Part shown: piece after piece, positions 1 to 11,631 of the stretch | Position numbering within the stretch: the stretch's first letter is position 1 | How the letters are laid out: each line of letters opens with the position of its first letter | Assembly: GCA_905221605.1 (NCBI GenBank) | Contig: CAJNDS010002276.1 | Location: 105,857 to 169,856 of the forward strand | Reading direction: 5' to 3' | Source: Symbiodinium natans | Lineage: Eukaryota > Sar > Dinophyceae > Suessiales > Symbiodiniaceae | DNA length: 64,000 nucleotides | The notes under the pieces: model-generated | Database searches by the model: none | What the model was told of the DNA's origin: nothing | Seen by the model: only the letters and a program-made list of their open reading frames with translations | Program-made: the position numbers and the translations under genes

Positions 1-1035
1 TCAGGCTTGAAGTGAAGGCGCAGCAACAAAAAGAAGCGGCATTAATTGTGGCATTAAGCTTATCAAACTGCAGTCCATTGTCTGACGTTTGCACGTGGTA
101 AAGATTTTCGGCTTGAGCTTCGAGCCTGGAGTCGCCTCGTAGTTCAACGGTCAGGCTGAAGACATTCGGTAGTTCGTTTAATTTTCATATGTTTGAAGAT
201 TTGGAAAGCTGTACAGCATAAGGGCGAACAATTGGAGGACAGGCGGTGGACGACAACCAATGTAAAAAGAAGAGCCCCTGGGAATCAAGGCAGGCGGAGC
301 GACAGGAAGGATGCAGCAGGAGTTCCAGCTTTCCCCCTGTCGGGCATTGCTGCTCTCCAAATCTCCAGACACCCCCATTGCAGAATTGGGCTCAGATGCC
401 GATGCATAGCCGACGCCCGCAGCGCAAAGCTAGGGCTGCAATGGGGTAACTGCCAAAGCCCGGTTCACCCGCCAGACCAGACCTGGGAACACTGCACGGC
501 ATTCAACACAAAGAAAACAGAGATCGCGATGACTGAGCATGTCCTGCAGCTCGTCGTAATGTCTTCGGTGCCATTCCGGCTCAATCAAGCACAGGTCGTC
601 CGATGCAACCCGCAGAGGACCTGCCCAGGCCTCTGAGAGATTAAACTGCAGCAGCACGCAAGCCCTCACACACAGAAGGGACTGTCTCTCCTTGGCTTCT
701 GCACCTGTTCAGAATTCTGGCTCTCGGCATCAATGGGATGCGGAATTTCAGCACTACTTTGCTACCGCCGCTACTGAAACACATGATATGTAACTCAGTA
801 TGGAAAGTGTGGAAACAACAATGGCTCGAGGTTGACGATGACTGCCTGCAGTTTAGGATTTGGGAAAGTGGTAGTCAAGAGTTCTGGGGGTTTGGCCCTT
901 TGCGAGGTTGACGTATTTAAAGGGTTCCAATGCATGCCCAAAGTCCTGCCGTTCACTTTCCCCTCCCCCTCATGCCCGCCCCCCCAATCCCCTGAAATTA
1001 TACAGGTATTGGGCTCTCTGGGGAACTCCTGCACA
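1..1035. other. No gene recognised; unique sequence
   Basis: Open frames of 60-150 codons overlap on both strands here, as expected by chance in a sequence of balanced base composition. None has a recognisable domain or a convincing splice context, so no gene is called. Telomere-like repeat is absent. Confidence 0.4.
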
Positions 1036-1039
1036 TGCT

Positions 1040-1620
1040 GCCGGTGCTGGGGAGAATGGCTCCAGGTTTGAAGCTTGGGGTTGGCGGTTTGCGGTTGCGC
1101 CCTTGGGGGTCGGCGGCACTGGAGGTAGACGCCGTTGGGCGCCAGCCCTAGCTTTAGCTACCCCGGGCGCGTCATACGCCGCCGACCCGGTTGGCTCGCC
1201 AACAGCCGGCTCCAAATTCGGCTTCCGAAGGCCATCACGTTTGGGCACATATTTTTTCGCGAAAAACGCGCTATTCCCCAGCGATTTGGGGCTCCTGGAC
1301 GCATTTTTTGGGTGCCCCAACGGGGGGTCCCAAAAACGACCCCGGAGAGCATCATCGACTCTATTTTTTAACTTTTGCCGAACACGCGTTGTTGATGTTT
1401 TTTGGACGGCATCGGGACGCGTTGTTAATGTTTTATTTTTCGGAGGGCATTGGCCACCCCAAAAGACCCCCACAAGAGCGCGCATCATGAGCATCAGCGG
1501 GTTGGGTCTCGGCTTTCGGATGCCGCTGAGAGCTTGGAAAACGCAGAAAACACTGTAAATACTGTGGTTTTCGTGCTGTTACGGACATTTCCGTTTTGAG
1601 GCCGGCACATGCCCCCATAA
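1040..1620. other. GC/T-rich block with short homopolymers, no gene called
   Basis: The block mixes GC-rich text with runs of T and C and small palindromes such as TTTTTTCGCGAAAAA near 1250. Both strands stay open for over 170 codons, but the translations are low in complexity and unlike any family I know. Copies of a CATCATGxGCATCAG-like phrase occur at about 1484, in the 1660-1720 stretch and again near 61025. It may be part of a dispersed repeat. Confidence 0.3.
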
Positions 1621-1835
1621 GCCACGCATGCTTGGAGGCAGGAGCTGCTGATAGGGGTGCGCATCATCGAGGCTACGTTTCTTCTTGGGGATGCGGGGGG
1701 CGAGCATCAGCAGCATCAGCGGCTCCTGGGGGGAATGGGAGGGAGGGCATCGGGCGGCATGATTTCGAAGGAGACTGCCATAACATGGCGCTCGACGTGC
1801 CACCCCCGCATACGCCTGCGCGCGCGCCCGGTCTT

Positions 1836-1843
1836 GTTGTTGC

Positions 1844-1900
<57 letters not shown>

Positions 1901-1925
1901 CGCTGTTGCTGTTGTCGCTGTTGCT

Positions 1926-1985
<60 letters not shown>

Positions 1986-2007
1986 GTTGTTGTGGTTGTT
2001 GTTGTGG
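1836..2007. repeat. Compound trinucleotide repeat (TTG)n-(CGT)n
   Basis: About 60 bases of TTG units grade through CTG-containing text into about 60 bases of CGT units and back to TTG. All six frames are open and give homopolymer-like proteins (poly-Val, Leu, Ser, Thr, Asn/Asp). Those ORFs are a product of the repeat and are not annotated as genes. Confidence 0.9.
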
Positions 2008-2319
2008 CTGCTCCGCCCGGGGCGTGCCCGGCTGTGGGCGACAGCCCCTTTTGATGTGTGTTTATATGTGTGAACTGTGAGTTGATGTGATTTCGGTGTC
2101 GATCCTTTCTGACGGTGTTGATAGAGCAAGTCGGACAGCAACGGCCTGTAATTACGTCTGTCCAGCATCGACAATCCAGCAACGGGGGCTTACCCTCAGC
2201 CCTGATTAAGGGCAACGTTTTGTACTATCCGATTCACTCCTCTTTACAGGACAAGTCTCGCTTTCGCCGCCCACAGGGCCGCCTGAAGCACTTGGTGTGG
2301 AGAGATATTATATGTATAC

Positions 2320-2482
2320 ATATAATATATACACACATATATATATATATATTATATGTGATCGTGATGATGATGAAAATGATGAGGAGGAGGACGATGA
2401 TGTTACTTTTGTATCTGATGTACATATATATATATATACCCATATTACACACGATGACATATATATGTATATATATATACAA
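2320..2482. repeat. AT-rich microsatellite (TA/TATG) cluster
   Basis: Alternating TA, ATATGT and GATGAT units form several short inverted repeats. Similar TA-rich clusters recur at 14950, 19195, 37755, 46920, 49655, 56160, 58508 and 59765. Confidence 0.85.
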
Positions 2483-2499
2483 ACCAAGGACATACTATA

Positions 2500-2995
2500 C
2501 AAACTGTATGTGCTGCACGCCAAAGTGTCTTCTTGATCACTGCTACAGGCTCTCCACACTTCTGCAGGCTGGCCGGGCCATGCCGGGCCTGGTGCAACGC
2601 CAGGAGCGCAAAGAGCCCACCGCCGGGGGCACCATCCCCACCTCATCAGGGCGACCCAAACTGCCAAGTGCCAGGAACCTTTGGGGTCGATTTCCCTGGA
2701 GGGCGCAGCAGTGGCTCTTGAAGTGAAGGCCCCGTGTCCGCTTCATTGCTCGCATAGGCCCCATGGGCCTGTGACGAAGTAGAGGGCTGCAAAGGCCAGT
2801 ATCACCTGATGCAAGAGGAACAAATGGGCCAGGGAGGATCCAAGTGGTCAGAGGAATTGGGTTTTCCACGGAAGACACGCTTCACATGTCAACAGTGTCT
2901 TTTCGACCTGCAGCCAGGCCAGACCACTCAAGGAACACATTTTCTCTGTTAACGAACTCTGGAAAACCCCCCAAACCCTAGACCCTAAACCCTAA
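2500..2995. other. No gene recognised
   Basis: The stretch holds unique GC-balanced sequence that ends in a short CCCTAAA-like tract from about 2970. Nothing else could be supported. Confidence 0.4.
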
Positions 2996-3000
2996 ACCCT

Positions 3001-3560
3001 AAACCGACAAAGCCAAGAGACCAGCAAGGCTGCCAGAGCTGCGTGGCGCAATGCCGAAAGGCTCACCATGATCCGCGCCTCTACGAGTCTCGGACGAACC
3101 TGACGAGCCTCTGAGTTTGCGTGATTTGGTCGTGAGATCTAAGTTCAAGGCTGTCATGCAGCAGGGGACTGATGAGCCAGAGGTGACTGAGACCGCGTGT
3201 CTTTCTGCGGTCTCAGAAAGCTGTGTTGAAAGGGGCTGGGCTGCAGGAAGGCAATGGGTAGCGCATCTCATGTTACGATGACATCATGCTTGGGGGTTCC
3301 GTGCTCCCTACTAGTCTAGGAGGAGGCCTCTTGCTTTGCAAGAGCCACTCTCCTCAGCTGGGCCAAGCAGCAACAAAATAAAGACATTCGCGAGACGAAT
3401 CGATCCAGATGCACGAAGATTTTGACCAACCAACTGCCGCAGCGCCTGCGTGAACCGCCTGACTGCTCAGACCCCTTGCTTGCCATCGCAATGCGTGCAG
3501 CACCGTGTTTGGTATCTAGCAGCATGAGCCCTTCTTTTCTGCAGCTTTTGACACGGCTCC
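3001..3560. other. Coding-like stretch, strand unresolved
   Basis: Both strands carry hydrophilic, protein-like open frames. On plus, a frame after CTAG|GAGG at about 3321 contains KQQQNKDIRETNRSR. On minus, the complement of 3316-3525 contains MLLDTKHGAARIAMASKG and the complement of 2999-3271 contains LNLDLTTKSRKLRGSS. The minus reading faintly resembles the exon at 6371-6438 (both contain LNL followed by Ser/Arg-rich text). I cannot decide which strand is transcribed. Confidence 0.3.
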
Positions 3561-3565
3561 GGGCG

Positions 3566-3846
3566 TTAAGGTTTAGGGTTTAGGGTTTAGGGTTTAGGGT
3601 TTAGGGTTTAGGGTTTAGGGTTTAAGGTTTAGGGTTTAGGGTTTAGGGTTTAGGGTTTAGGGTTTAGGGGCTCCTGGGGCTCAGACTTCTCAGAGCGGCT
3701 TGTGGGCAGACACTTTGGACGACCTTGGTGCCACCGGGCCCACGCCCTGTCAACCCTGCCAGGCCGCATGCTACGAGCATGCTTGCAAGTTTAGGGTTTA
3801 GGGTTTAGGGTTTAGGGTTTAGGGTTTAGGGTTTAGGGTTTAGGGC
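3566..3846. repeat. Two internal telomere-like tracts (TTTAGGG on plus)
   Basis: The tracts lie at about 3566-3669 (around 14 units, one variant) and 3789-3846 (around 8 units). The 120 bases between them are open in several frames on both strands (for example SGLWADTLDDLG on plus) and could be a small exon. The tracts are nearly perfect, so they are young or actively homogenised. Confidence 0.95.
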
Positions 3847-4019
3847 AACCCTTCGGCTTTCGATGCCCGGGAGCCAGAAGGGGGAGAGGGAAGAGGGAGG
3901 CAGCAAGATCCGTACGGCCAAGGCTGCCAAGCGACCGTGGCCCTGACCGCCCACCCTGCAGCAGACAGCTGCAACATCATAATACTGATGGACATCGAAA
4001 TATGTAGGACGCATGAATG

Positions 4020-5440
4020 CCAGTGAAATAGAATGAACGAAGTACTGGATTAACCGTGTAAACGAGAACTCCTATTAAAATATAAGGAAACAAGGGAGTG
4101 AAACGAGTGCGTGACGCATGATTTTAATTGGGGTTTTCGTTCGCACATGAATTCACGCTTCGTGCCTCATTGTAATTCATGAACTCACTTACTCACTTAG
4201 TATTAACCGGGTGAATAAGGGGTTAATAGCGTACTAAAAGCCCTATAAAAATACTAAATTATAAGGAACCTGTGACGCATGAATTTAGTATATTTTAACG
4301 GGCTTTTGGGGAAGCGTCTGTAAGGTTGGGACACAAGACCCTGAGAACTTGGATGTAGAACTCAAGCCTTTGGTAACAGCCTGGTGATGATACTAATTCT
4401 ATGTGCTAAGTCCTGTTCACCCGTTCCCCCGTTCCCCTTTCCTCACAACCGCACATCCGGGCAAAGGACAACATAATATTATTACTGCAAAAAGCCCCTT
4501 AAAAATACTAAATTACAAACTTGTGCGTGAATTAAGACCCACTAAAACTACTGTATTTCGCTGGGTCTTTTAGCGAGCACCAGGACACAGCTTATGATTG
4601 AGGATTTTTCCAGTAGAAATCTTTTGTTTCGTTCACTCGTTCATAAGATTCACGCGATCGCAGGCTTACTTGTAATCTTATTCACTCACTCTCTTCACCC
4701 AAGAACCCCCTTTATTAAGCCATTGATGGCAGTGTCACTCTTGTCCTCATTACGAACATTCGAGAGGGCTTTCAGGTGGAGGTTGGTGGACCCGCCTTCA
4801 GCTGAACCTTGAGAGCAATGCCCGCTGGCTGAAGAGACACTCACTGGAACCCCGGAACCCTGTGGCACGCATCCAACTTGCAGCGCCTGGATGAAGGAAG
4901 TTGCCTTGAGGGAACCCAAGCCCAAAGACACAAGTTGGTGGAGGTGTCATCGATCTCACAATGGGATGTATCTTCAAGGGCTGGATTGAGGTATAAAGCG
5001 TGCGGAGATGGCGGTCTAATCAGAGGGACAGCTCCAGGCTATACTCTGTGTAGTGGCAAAAAATCAGGACTTCAGACGACACGACAACACTGTGCTTCAA
5101 TGCCCCAGCTTCTATCTGGCTTGGATTAGGAATCAGCAGAAGTAAGTAAACTTATATGTCAACAGTTCGCAAGCAAGGCACCGCAAACCGGCAACACCCT
5201 CCAGACGCAACCCTGCAATGGGCTTTTGGAGCTTCAAGCGCCCTGTGCGTACCCTAAGCCCTGAAATTCAAACCATGTGGCGGTTTAAGAGAAATAGACC
5301 CCAAATAGTGGGATCTCCTGATGATAAGGACCCCAATGTGGTAACCCCTAATCTCGTAAACCCCCATATAGCCCTGATCCGCTGCTGAGCCCATCACGGA
5401 GTCCAGGAGCAATCGGCTCAGTGCCGGACTCTCCTGCAGG
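4020..5440. other. AT-rich unique sequence with small dispersed repeats, no gene
   Basis: A phrase reading AAAAATACTAAATTA occurs twice (about 4246 and 4502), each near AAAGCCC and a GTGxGTGA-type phrase, which suggests two copies of a small element. A mobile-like segment rich in paired CCCC/GGGG and ATTAT text lies near 5289-5375 and resembles the intronic palindromic elements at 29885 and 31671. I see no coding exon with a convincing splice context. Confidence 0.35.
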
Positions 5441-5644
5441 TCTTAGGGGCTTTCAGGTGCTTAAAGGCCTGGAGGGGTTTAATGGGGTTTGAGGGCTTTG
5501 GGGTCATAGCGGCGTCGAGGGTTTTAGGGGTGGCGTTTTCGGGTTGTATGGGGTTTCGACGGGTGCAGGGCTTCGAGGGTTCTGGGGCTTTATGGGGCCT
5601 ATGGAGTTTGTCGGACTGGTTTACATTTTTTGACGGCTCCGGGC

Positions 5645-6438
5645 TCCAAGGCTTAAGGCTCTCAGAACGTCGGCGTGGCTGTGCCGAGAGGCCTGTTCGG
5701 TCTCGGCCTCTTCGGCAGCCAATGACTCCAGTTGCGCCTGTGTCAGCATGCGTGGCTCGAGAGTAGGATGTTTCAGGTCACGCGCGGGCATGTGTCCATG
5801 TCCTAAAGAGCAAGGCACTACACAGACGCATGTCATGCACGTAGGCTGCCATGTCCATCTTCCTTAAGAGCAAGACACTACTCGGACACAATACCACAGA
5901 GCCGTGCAAGGTCGCGGTGGGGCCTCGCCTGAAGCAAGCCTTCCTGGCGCTTGATGTTCTGGAGCTCCTGTAAGCGATCACCTGCGGTCACCTGCAGCAG
6001 CAGTCTCCGATCCAAGCCGAGGGGGGGGAGGCAGGCTTTGTCTTGTCATGTCGCGACGGGATTCATTCGGAGGATCAGGAAAAGATGCTGCCAGAGATGC
6101 TGGTATGCCTGGCTTGGAGACTACATGAGGCCTGAAAGGCTTGTAGTTCACGTAAACTCATATGGATCTTAAATATGATCCCAATTCCTGGGCTCGTTTG
6201 GTCCCGAAGGCGTTCCTTCCATAAACCCTAAACCCTAAAACCTAAACCCTAAACCCTAAACCCCAAACCCCAAACCTAAACCCTAAACCCTAAACCCCAG
6301 CATCTCTCACAAGTACCCTTAAAGATCCAAACCCGAGACCGTAGACCCTAAACCCTGTAGCTGTTCCTACCATGTCTTCTCTGTGGCTCCGCGCACGAAC
6401 TGACGAGTCTGAGGCGGAGGCCAAGTTCAACGACTGCC
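5645..6438 (-). CDS. Partial multi-exon gene, unknown function (four exons)
   Basis: Four coding-like exons can be chained on the minus strand: 6371-6438, 5996-6108, 5929-5967 and 5645-5737 (written upstream to downstream). Each begins after AG|G. The donors are GT for the first and GC for the next three. The 13-codon exon reads ELQNIKRQEGLLQ and the last starts AQLESLAAEEAETEQASRH, which looks like an amphipathic, probably helical region. The second exon is Ser/Pro-rich. No domain is recognised and both ends of the gene are missing. Base composition and splice style match the CDPK gene at 28-38 kb, which is the main support. Confidence 0.45.
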
Positions 6439-7560
6439 CTTAGTGCACGTGAAGGTTCAGGGGTCCTAAACCCTAATCCTAAACCCCAAGCCTGAACCCC
6501 AAACCGTAGTTTGGGCTTAGCATTTCGGGTTGCCCCAAGGTTATAATTGTATGCCCTAGGCCCATAAACCCTCATAAGCCCTCCCTGAACCCCCAGAAGC
6601 CCAGTAAACCCTCCGCCCCCATCCCCCCCAAGAGCCCACAAACAAACCTTAACCACACCCTTATACCCTGAAAAGCCCCCAAAAAAACCCTTTAAACCCC
6701 TTGAAAGCCCTGAACCCTAAAACCCGAGAACCTTAAATCTCTACATGCCAAAAGAGTTGAGAGATTGCAGCATAAGACTATAAGACCCCATGCAAACCCT
6801 GCCCTTTGAAAAGTGCCCCGAACCCTCAACACCGCAAAGCCCGATAAGCCCCAGAGATGAGCTTGCAGCCCTAAACCCAAAACCCTGTGGAGCCCGTCAA
6901 ATGCCCTCAACCCTAAAACCCTCAAACCCTAAATCTCGAAAATCCCCGAAGATGGTGAGGTTTGCAGCCAACAGGCCCTGAATGGCTTCTTCCAGGCGGT
7001 TGATGAAGTCGGACCTGTTGAGATGTGAGATTTGGGACATGGAGCTTTGCTCTGGTATCAAACACCCCAGATACAAACAGAGCCTCTCCTGGGGGAGTAC
7101 AGGCCTTCCGGTATGGCTTGCTTTGGGCTTCTTCGAGGCTGGGGTTTAGGGTTTAGGGTTGAGGGTTTAGGGTTTAGGGCTGGTTTTCGGTTTGTGCTTG
7201 AGGGTTGAGGGTATCCGCAGCGGTCCACCGGAAGTTCCCTTAAATTCGAGAGAGTCGGTCAGGTCAGGCCCACTTGGAAGCCGAACAGGTTCAAGAGTTG
7301 ATGGCTTATTCGGGGGATTAGGGTTTAGGAGGGTTTGGGGTTGAGGGTTCGCTAGAAGCCCTGCCCGACGACACGCTTAGAAGGCCGTTTGCCCCTTTGT
7401 TGTATGTAATGTTGCTATAGGTAGGGTTTAGGGTCTAGGGTGTAGGCTTTAGGGTTTAGGGCTAGGGTTTAGGGCTAGGGTTTAGGGCTAGGGTTTAGGG
7501 CTAGGGTTTAGGGATGTTCTTAGGCATAGAAACCCTGAACCCCGAATCCGAACCCCGACC
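6220..7560. repeat. Degenerate and perfect telomere-like tracts, both strands
   Basis: CCCTAAA-type units occupy 6224-6299 and decay through 6460-6960. TTTAGGG-type units lie at 7140-7180, 7315-7350 and 7417-7511. The last includes a variant block in which TTTAGGG alternates with GCTAGGG. Apart from the exon at 6371-6438, no coding sequence is supported here. Confidence 0.85.
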
Positions 7561-7615
7561 TCTGCCGATGGCTCTCCAATAGTTGCTGCTTCAGCTCGGT
7601 GAGCTTGGCCGACTC
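7560..7615 (-). CDS. Coding-like exon, coiled-coil type, unknown gene
   Basis: The complement begins after GCGAG|GAG and ends at CAGAG|GTCGGG, a GT donor. It encodes ESAKLTELKQQLLESHRQR, a charged heptad-like segment. A related phrase (LLEGHRSELKEQAR) is encoded by the minus-strand exon at 13934-14062, so both may belong to one coiled-coil gene or a repeat family. It is a single isolated exon and function cannot be assigned. Confidence 0.4.
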
Positions 7616-7646
7616 CTCGCCAGTGTCTTGCTGCCATCCCAAGGGT

Positions 7647-7703
7647 TTAGGGTTTAGGGTTTAGGGTTTAGGGTTTAGGGTTTAGGGTTTAGGGTTTAGG
7701 GTT
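7647..7703. repeat. Internal telomere-like tract (TTTAGGG)
   Basis: Eight near-perfect units on the plus strand lie between the coding-like exons at 7560-7615 (minus) and 7800-7883 (plus). Confidence 0.95.
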
Positions 7704-7799
7704 CAAAAAATCTCAAGGCTAGGAATCCGGCTCCTCTTCACCGCGGCGAGTTCGCAGATAAGGCTTCAACAGTCCCCAAGCACTCTGAAAGGAAGCTAG

Positions 7800-7883
7800 G
7801 AAGAAATGGGCCGGGAGGGGGAAGAGCGTATGCCAGCCACTGTCCCTGATGAGTATGACATGGTGACTCCCTCAGAAGTTCAG
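7800..7883 (+). CDS. Coding-like exon, acidic, unknown gene
   Basis: Exactly 28 codons lie between GCTAG|GAAG and TTCAG|GTTCAC, giving AG|G and GT borders. The product is acidic and contains MPATVPDEYDMVTPSEVQ. The opposite strand is open but looks less protein-like. It is one of the few exons that prefer the plus strand. No domain is recognised. Confidence 0.4.
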
Positions 7884-7889
7884 GTTCAC

Positions 7890-9030
7890 GCTAAACCTTG
7901 AGCACATCTATCACCCTAAGCCGAAACCCTACACCGAAAAGCTCGACAATCCCCCATCCTCCTGCACTTGGCTTTGAAGCTGAGCTTTCGAAGCCTTCAA
8001 GGAAGTGATGATCCTTACGGAGCACAAAGCTGTCGGGCACTGCTACCAGACAGCTTGTCGAGGCTTCTGCTTTTGAGGGAAGTTTATGGTTCAAGGCCTT
8101 GAAGGGGTGCAGAGTTTAGGGTTTAGTGTATATTTTTAGGGTTTAGCCCGCTCGTCAAGCGGCCAACTGGAGGTGCATGCGCCAGACCCTGCTGAGGTTG
8201 AAGCGACGTAAGGTTCCCAGACACCTGCCATTGCCTTGGCTGTCAAACGGCACTTCATATATTTTCAGGCTGATGTTACCCCCAGCCCCCCCCCCGACCG
8301 GGTTGATACAGCGTCAGTACCAGTGAGCTGAGAGGTGTGACATGCGCTGGGTCAGATGTCTGGCGCCCCTGTCGCGCGAGCACTATCGGGTAACAGCTGA
8401 CAACGCAAGCTGATGGCTTGCCAACTCACGATGCTAGGGTCTCGGCGACAAATAGTTTTTGGCAATCTGTGTGGTGCTGAATAGTCGTAGTACCTGCGAC
8501 AGTGGTGTTACCCGCATCAGGCTACATGTAGTCTGCCAGAACCATGTCCTGCAAAGGAGGGCCAGTGACCAGCAGAAGCATTCACGAAACGTGGGTGTCG
8601 TGCGCAAGAGAACCTTGGCAGCTATCCTGCAAACGTCTGGTCAGAGTATCCACTGCAAAACCTGAAAGCCCCAAAGTCGCAGATCCTGGCAATCGAGATT
8701 CTGAAGCCAAGCCCTAAGCCCTAACCCCTCTGAGCCCAACACGACCCTAGATCCCAGACCCCAAACCCTGAAACCCAAACCCTAAACCCTACATCCCAAC
8801 GCCTCAGACAGTCCATAGGGCTCCCCTGGAACTTTCGGACCTCTCAGGGTGCAAATCTCCATGTTTGCTCCGCATCCGACGCAGAGTTGGTGCCAATATC
8901 GCTGTACAGAGCTTTGGAGCTCCGGGATTCGAACGAATGAGGGCCTTGTTTTTTTTTATTTTTATTTTTTAACGGGTTCTTTCGTAGGGCCTAGGCCATT
9001 GCCGCACTTGTTCAATGTGCTTGCAAATAG
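7890..9030. other. No gene recognised; short telomere-like remnants
   Basis: Small degenerate tracts sit at 8110-8150 and 8705-8800. Otherwise this is unique sequence with only short random open frames. Confidence 0.4.
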
Positions 9031-9090
9031 ATAGATGGATAATAGATAGATAGACAGATAGACAGACAGATAGATATCTAGATAGATAGA
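9028..9090. repeat. (GATA/GACA)n microsatellite
   Basis: Tetranucleotide units GATA with GACA interruptions run for about 60 bases. Confidence 0.9.
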
Positions 9091-9132
9091 AAGGGCCGGT
9101 TGATTGGAAAGATAACTGAGCAGACGCGACAG

Positions 9133-9434
9133 CTATATGATGAGGATCGGCATTTTGGTTTGATTCATGCGCCCGGCTGATCCCAGCTCATCAAATTCGT
9201 TGTACATGGGATCAGGAAGGGACTGCAGTTGAGCAATAGCAAACATGACCTAATCATGCACCCAAGCAGCCAGAGGCTGTAAGCAAGATGAGATAGACTC
9301 GGCCAACGACATTCCATGGCATCCCGATCCCAAAGCGCCTTCTTTGAGCTCATCCTGTACTTGCATGAGCCTGTACCGCACCACGCTCTGCCTGGCCACT
9401 GCTGCTACCATAGCCATATCCATCCCATTCGCAA
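9133..9434 (-). CDS. Two coding-like exons, unknown gene, 3' end
   Basis: On the minus strand 9250-9434 is open for 61 codons after CTGAG and encodes MDMAMVAAVARQSVVRYRLM followed by an acidic stretch. It reaches TAG at 9250. A second segment, 9133-9222, begins after CTGCAG and encodes SLPDPMYNEFDELGSAGRM before its own TAG. They may be spliced, the intron then starting before the first stop, or be two versions of a 3' end. Function is unknown. Confidence 0.4.
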
Positions 9435-9568
9435 CTCAGATATGTCCATGAAACGGTAACCACGCATCACTGTGGCCCTGTAATAAGGGCACCTCTCCAA
9501 AGCCCAAGTGGCACGAAAGCCACTTCTTCAAGAGGATGCAACCTCTGTGCTAGCACACAATATGCCAG

Positions 9569-9650
9569 GCTGCGTCCGGTTGACGACGCTGAGAACATCC
9601 TGCTCAAGGAGCACACAGATCTACCGGACATCTTGGGGCACGTAATGTAG
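9569..9650 (+). CDS. Coding-like terminal exon, unknown gene
   Basis: After GCCAG|G the plus strand encodes LRPVDDAENILLKEHTDLPD and five more residues before TAG. It is convergent with the minus-strand segment at 9133-9434. The exon is short, so chance cannot be excluded. Confidence 0.3.
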
Positions 9651-9841
9651 GGGCCACAACAATCAGAACAGGACATTTTTGTTTTGTTTTGTTTCTTTTG
9701 TTTTTTTTGCTGGGGGGGGAGGGGCGTGATTCTGGTATACATATAAAGGGCAATCTTGTGTCCCTGCAAAGGCAGGCCCCGACGCATGCACGGAAAGCCC
9801 TAAACCCTAAACCCTAAGCCGTAAACCCCAAACCCTCAACC

Positions 9842-10186
9842 CTAAACCGTAATTGAGTGCCTGCACCGAACTGCCGATGTCTTGCAGGCTGCACAGCTGC
9901 AGTTGAAGGGCTGCGGTTTCCTGCCAAGGGGCAGGACGTGTGCGTGTTGCCATGACTTCACATTGACGAGGTAAGGCATACCCGATGTCGATTCAAGGGA
10001 CAGATTGGAGTTAAAGTTGCACGGATCGTTGTGCTGAAGCGCAAGAAGTTCCCGAGCACGCGCATGACGAAGTGTGCTTGTCTCTCTTGGCCAACAGGAC
10101 TGGGGAAGGTCAGTTTGGGATCGAACTCCATGAGGGTAATTACCCGTATCCCAAACACTCCCGAACTCCCCAGACTGCTGGCCCAA
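9842..10186 (-). CDS. Coding-like open frame, unknown
   Basis: A 114-codon open frame on the minus strand contains ARARELLALQHNDPCNFNS and several cysteines near its end (FNCSCAACKTS). A second minus frame is also open over part of it. The composition is protein-like but no domain is recognised and exon borders are not clear. Confidence 0.3.
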   Translation of the reverse strand: MGQQSGEFGSVWDTGNYPHGVRSQTDLPQSCWPRETSTLRHARARELLALQHNDPCNFNSNLSLESTSGMPYLVNVKSWQHAHVLPLGRKPQPFNCSCAACKTSAVRCRHSITV

Positions 10187-10377
10187 GCTACCTGCTCAAC
10201 TCCTGCATCTTGCCACTTCTGCTTCTCCTTACAGGGAGATGCAAGAGCCGCGGGTGCTGTAGTCCCTCAAAAAGGCAGAAGGAAGTTCAGGCTTGAAAGA
10301 CTGTCACGACCCCCCTAAACCCTATACACCCTACACCCGAAGCCCAAGACACAAACGGAGCCCTGAACCCTAAACAC

Positions 10378-10424
10378 GGATCATGATCATTGAACAAGGC
10401 CTCCTCACAGAACTTCTGGAACGC
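10378..10424 (-). CDS. Coding-like exon AFQKFCEEALFNDHDP
   Basis: The exon runs from GCCAG|GCG to a GT donor that is followed at once by TTTAGGG in the sense strand. It encodes 15 complete codons and two bases of the next. It may belong with the minus-strand exons at 11632-11712 and 12574-12621, whose borders also fit AG|G and GT, but linking them is inference. Confidence 0.45.
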
Positions 10425-10599
10425 CTGGCGCAGGGACCAACTGAACCCAAACATCGGGACCCGAATTGGGATCATATACCCTACACTACGATCATGTAAG
10501 CCCTTGTATCAAATTTAGGGTCAATTTTCTGAACTCTGGTCCCGAATTGGGTACCCACAGGGGCCGCCCGACCCCAAAAGGGACCACATTCCAGGAGAA

Positions 10600-11430
10600 G
10601 TGATCATTTAGTCTCCAAGCCACACAAGAATTCCACAAGCACTCACCCTAAACCCTATAAACCCTAAACCCTAAACCCTAGACCCTAGACCCTAGACCCT
10701 AAACCCTAAACCCTAACCGTGGTCGGCGCAACTGAGCCGCCTCAAGACTCCGAGTGACGGCATCGACCCGCAGCCTAAGGAATCGCTGTCGGCTTAGGGT
10801 TCAGGGTTTAGGGTTTAGGGTTAGGGTGTAGGGTTAGTTTAGGGTTTAGGGTTTAGGGTTTAGGGCTTAGGGCTTCGGGGTTGGGTTTAGGGTTTAGGGT
10901 TTAGGGTTAGGGTTTAGGGTTCGGGGTTCGGAGTTTTGGGGTTTGGGGTTCAGGGTCGCCACTGGCGATTCCAAAAATTGGGATGGACGTATTTGGCGGG
11001 GCAACCGATTGTCAGCTGCTGACGGTTCTAGCAGACGTACGTGGCAAGTGCTCGTAAGCTGTCACGCTGCGAGTTCAGCTAGTGTCTCCAGATGTCTCCA
11101 CAAACCGAATGCTTCGCGCAAACTCTGCTTGGCAGGCGAAGAATGCTTGCAAGTCGAAGCCCAAACGCCTTTCCCTTACCCCAAACCCTGAATCCTAAGT
11201 AATCCCTAAACCCTAAACCCTAAACCCTAAACCCTAAACCCTAAACTGATCGCACAAGCCAAACAGGTTGACAACGTCAGCTGCCAGATTCTGATTCTGG
11301 GCTGCCCGCGGAGGAAACTTCCCAAGTCCCGCATTTCCATAGCCTTGGCCGCATGGTTTAGGGTTTAGGGTTTAGGGCGTTTGGGGGTTTAAGGGTTTAG
11401 GGCGTTTAGGGCGTTTAGGGTTTAGGGCTA
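10600..11430. repeat. Cluster of telomere-like tracts in both orientations
   Basis: CCCTAAA lies at 10645-10720 and 11203-11247. TTTAGGG with many single-base variants lies at 10796-10951 and 11355-11427. Unique sequence at 10955-11180 carries an open plus frame with no recognised domain. Confidence 0.9.
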
Positions 11431-11631
11431 CAGTAGCTCAGGTAGGCATTCTGCAGCCCGGAGAAAGGTGGGCTGGTTCGTGGGTCCTGAATGAAGCCGA
11501 AACAAAATCCAAGAGTGTCTCCTCAAAAACCCCACATACGTATATATACTACCAACTACCCAAAAACACATTTCTTCTATTTGGATCCTATATAGCGGAA
11601 GCGGTGCGGAACATCCGAGTTGCAGGCTGAC

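Noticed and set aside
908-1558. 216-codon open frame on plus, 174-codon frame on minus
   Set aside because: They overlap on both strands, are of low complexity and match no family.
1596-2215. Long open frames encoding poly-Val, Leu/Ser, Thr or Asn/Asp tracts
   Set aside because: They are the six readings of the TTG/CGT trinucleotide repeat, all open at once, with no splice context.
2999-3271. Firm gene call on minus for the Ser/Arg-rich frame
   Set aside because: The plus strand is equally protein-like over the same bases, so it is reported only as an unresolved stretch.
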